DNA from: Candidatus Bathyarchaeota archaeon
Lineage (GTDB): Archaea > Thermoproteota > Bathyarchaeia > RBG-16-48-13 > GCA-020355125
DNA: 6,633 nt
Reading direction: 5' to 3'
Assembly: GCA_030671165.1 (NCBI GenBank)
Contig: DAOVAG010000042.1
Coordinates: 1-6,633 of the forward strand
Position numbers and translations under genes: made by a program. The notes below the pieces were generated by a model. It was given only the letters and a program-made list of their open reading frames with translations. It ran no database searches and was not told the DNA's origin. Shown in pieces: positions 5,126-6,633 of the stretch (position 1 is its first letter; each line of letters begins with the position of its first letter).

Positions 5126-5566
5126 TTAGAATATTCTGAAGAAATTTGTGAAGTAGAGTAGAAGAAAAGTTAGAAGTCCATTCACGAGATACCACAGATT
5201 TTCATACCGTTTTCCAATCCATACAAGGTTGCCTGTCTTGACGACGTCTCCAAAAAGATGTGTTGTAACTCCGAATGTGAAAGCGTCATATGATACAAGT
5301 AGATCTTTTGAGATGTTTGGGGGGGCGATAGAGATCAAGAATAAGGCCGGTATCAGAACTGAATGTGTAATTGGGTTTCTATGTCCAAACCTCTTAAGCA
5401 GTTTCATGACCATCCAGTCAATATCAGGAAAAAGAGACCCCACCATAACAAGGAGAAGGTATAAGAAGAGAAATGGTGATAAGAGCACCTCCTCAAAGTC
5501 AGAGAGATACCTGACGGCTAGAACATAAGTAGGAACAGCGAGCAACAGATGATCTCGACTACGCAA
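5126..5566 (-). CDS. YdjM/DUF457-like membrane-bound, metal-dependent hydrolase family protein
   Basis: The 146-residue membrane protein carries the polar signature of the YdjM (LexA-binding, DUF457) family: H6 in 'RSRDHLLLAV', 'GSLFPDIDW' (43-51, with D48 and D50), 'HRNPITHS' (62-69, with H62 and H68) and 'HLFGDVV' (103-109, with H103 and D107). The conserved His and Asp residues probably bind a metal at the membrane face. Hydrophobic segments lie at about 27-47, 70-82 and 124-145. The substrate is unknown, and the family name is inherited from E. coli ydjM, an SOS-regulated gene. The start is a TTG at 5566 with no clear Shine-Dalgarno; the frame stays open upstream to a TAG near 5610 but has no other start codon there, and the conserved N-terminal His lies where expected. 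It is slightly short for the family but looks complete. A possible small ORF follows it, and an extracellular-protein gene lies divergently. Confidence 0.85.
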   Translation of the reverse strand: MRSRDHLLLAVPTYVLAVRYLSDFEEVLLSPFLFLYLLLVMVGSLFPDIDWMVMKLLKRFGHRNPITHSVLIPALFLISIAPPNISKDLLVSYDAFTFGVTTHLFGDVVKTGNLVWIGKRYENLWYLVNGLLTFLLLYFTNFFRIF

Positions 5567-5632
5567 GTTAATCAGTTCTATATCGTCGAAAAGACTTGAA
5601 AAGTATTTCTAGATTATTGATTGTTGTAATCA

Positions 5633-5696
5633 TTTGAGTAAAACGCAATTTGTGTATCATCTTAGATCATAACTCAAAAACCAAATTAATACACAA
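5633..5696. repeat. Two interlocked inverted repeats in the divergent intergenic region
   Basis: TTTGAGT (5633-5639) pairs with ACTCAAA (5672-5678), and TTGTGTAT (5650-5657) pairs with ATACACAA (5689-5696). The pairs are interlocked in order A-B-A'-B', with gaps of 10, 14 and 10 bases and spans of 46 and 47 bases. If transcribed, the arrangement is that of an H-type pseudoknot; as DNA it could be overlapping binding sites. The surrounding 5567-5844 holds no gene that I can support. Confidence 0.4.
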
Positions 5697-5810
5697 GATC
5701 ACTAGTACAAGTCTTGAACTCGGAGTTTGATATCATAATTCAAATTTTGTTCGCTGAAAAAGGGAATAATTGTTATTAAAATAGAACTCCTGTACTAAAC
5801 TATAGTATTA

Positions 5811-5820
5811 TCTATATGTC
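5811..5820 (+). promoter_or_regulatory. Candidate TATA box for the extracellular-protein gene
   Basis: TCTATATGTC is centred about 26-30 bases before the TTG start at 5845. No Shine-Dalgarno precedes that TTG, so this spacing predicts a leaderless transcript beginning at or very near the start codon. Confidence 0.35.
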
Positions 5821-5844
5821 ACTGAATATTCTTAACTTAGATGA

Positions 5845-6474
5845 TTGGATTTGAGACTTAGAAACAAGATTCTGGTAGTTATATTAATCACCGTAGGTGT
5901 AATTTTTTCTGTTGGGATTGGTATTGGTTACTATGTGATGAGTCAATACCCTCTCTTGAGAGATGCTTTTGACAATAATCCTCTTGCAGTCTTAGAAGCA
6001 GTAAGTAAAGTAGCCATAACCCAAGTGACATCTACATCGACAAAGAATTTTGATATTGAAGACATAGACAAGGATTATAATGTGACCGTGGAGTTTTCTG
6101 ATAATGGGTTTGAGTTAGAGACTGCTGAGCAGATTATTGAGTGGAGCGTAACCTATCAAAGTCAGCCTTGGGTAGAAAATGTTACAGAGTTTCTTTCAGA
6201 TTATAATGTTCCAGTTAGTGATGTAACCCTACGCTTGGTCTTTATTGAAACTGAGAGTGGTGAAAATCCTGTTATGACGGTAACTTACATAGCTTCGAAT
6301 AACACGCAGATAGTTGAGAAAGGTTGGACCGATAGAATGACCCACAACTCTTCTACAGTCTTGATCACAGAGGAGTTTGCAATTGAAAATCTCAAGAATT
6401 ATGGTGACTCCAAACAGTTTGTGATGGCCTTAATACAGAACTACGATGGTGCGATAAAACTGATAACAGAATAA
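5845..6474 (+). CDS. Single-pass membrane-anchored extracellular protein of unknown function
   Basis: The 209-residue protein opens with a basic tip (residues 1-8, Arg and Lys) and one strong hydrophobic segment at about 9-31 (ILVVILITVGVIFSVGIGIG), which is either a membrane anchor or an uncleaved signal. No cysteine follows the segment, so it is not a lipoprotein. The rest is soluble, acidic and rich in Thr, Val, Asn and Glu, with alternating strand-like patterns. Four N-glycosylation sequons (N79-V-T, N112-V-T, N152-N-T, N168-S-S) all lie after the hydrophobic segment, which fits an outward-facing domain. No enzyme motif is evident. The start is TTG at 5845, or TTG at 5851 two codons later; neither has a Shine-Dalgarno. 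An out-of-frame ATG at 5841 closes after six codons. It is divergent from the YdjM-like gene. I do not recognise the family; its features match poorly conserved archaeal surface proteins. Confidence 0.78.
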   Translation: MDLRLRNKILVVILITVGVIFSVGIGIGYYVMSQYPLLRDAFDNNPLAVLEAVSKVAITQVTSTSTKNFDIEDIDKDYNVTVEFSDNGFELETAEQIIEWSVTYQSQPWVENVTEFLSDYNVPVSDVTLRLVFIETESGENPVMTVTYIASNNTQIVEKGWTDRMTHNSSTVLITEEFAIENLKNYGDSKQFVMALIQNYDGAIKLITE

Positions 6475-6529
6475 CTAGGTTCGCTAAACTACGCTAGAAC
6501 ATGATTGATTCTATCTTGAAATAAACAGG

Positions 6530-6599
6530 TTTCCAACTTTCCATGGGCACTCAGATATAGTTGGAGAGTTATGTGTGTTGGTTGGAAAATTGGAAAGTT
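6530..6599. repeat. Paired inverted repeats after the last gene
   Basis: TTTCCAAC (6530-6537) and AACTTTCCA (6535-6543) on the left are matched by GTTGGAAA (6581-6588) and TGGAAAGTT (6591-6599) on the right. The loop is about 38-48 bases. The two left words overlap while the two right words are separate, so only one pairing can form at a time. It could be a stem-loop at the transcript end. The rest of 6475-6633 shows no supported gene. Confidence 0.35.
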
Positions 6600-6633
6600 A
6601 AGAAGTTCTATCTATGTATTCATATCCTTGGGT

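Noticed and set aside
5229..5528. 99-codon plus-strand open frame
   Set aside because: It is antisense to the YdjM-like gene, which has family motifs and hydrophobic segments; this frame has neither.
6598..6633. Possible C-terminus of a minus-strand gene entering from the right edge (11 codons before a TAA), and a plus-strand ATG at 6614
   Set aside because: Both are far too short to support from this window.
1..6633. Mobile element, CRISPR array, toxin-antitoxin or defence system
   Set aside because: I saw no transposase or integrase motifs, no regularly spaced repeats and no recognisable defence genes; the content is housekeeping.

Overview
The window reads as an AT-rich archaeal chromosome segment. 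It carries four markers that are archaeal or typical of archaea: TiaS, a four-cysteine TFE-beta-like transcription factor, the N-terminus of an archaeal Trm11/Trm-G10-type methyltransferase, and a fused NnrE-NnrD enzyme. It also has a tRNA with no encoded CCA, TATA-like boxes about 25-40 bases before several genes, and TTG starts. TiaS together with an RPC34/39-type TFE-beta points to the TACK/Bathyarchaeia-like part of the tree rather than to methanogenic Euryarchaeota. That placement is inferred from gene content only.

Left part (1-2685, all minus strand). Reading in the direction of transcription from 2685 down to 1, the order is: a stand-alone Lrp/AsnC-type RAM domain protein; tiaS (tRNA-Ile2 agmatidine synthesis); a T-run terminator; the probable TFE-beta gene with a CxxC-x5-C-x10-C iron-sulfur motif; a short stretch holding a small reading frame that looks split by a frameshift; and the first 79 codons of a Trm11/Trm-G10-like tRNA methyltransferase that runs off the left edge. 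The split frame and the methyltransferase start were found by reading the sequence directly.

Centre (2686-4714). A short divergent promoter region separates the RAM gene from nnrDE on the plus strand. NnrDE is a complete 509-residue NAD(P)H-hydrate repair enzyme. About 300 AT-rich bases without a convincing gene follow, and then a tRNA-Val(GAC).

Right part (4715-6633). On the minus strand, a YdjM/DUF457-like membrane protein is followed 63 bases later by a 52-codon small ORF that looks protein-coding and ends just before T-rich runs. Divergent from these, across 278 bases of AT-rich DNA with two interlocked inverted repeats, is a plus-strand gene for a single-pass, probably N-glycosylated extracellular protein of unknown function. 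The last 160 bases hold inverted repeats and no supported gene.

As a whole this is housekeeping DNA: tRNA modification, a tRNA, basal transcription and metabolite repair. I see no transposase, integrase, CRISPR array, toxin-antitoxin pair or defence island. The points most worth following up are the TFE-beta assignment, the small ORF downstream of the YdjM-like gene, and the apparently frameshifted small ORF before the methyltransferase.
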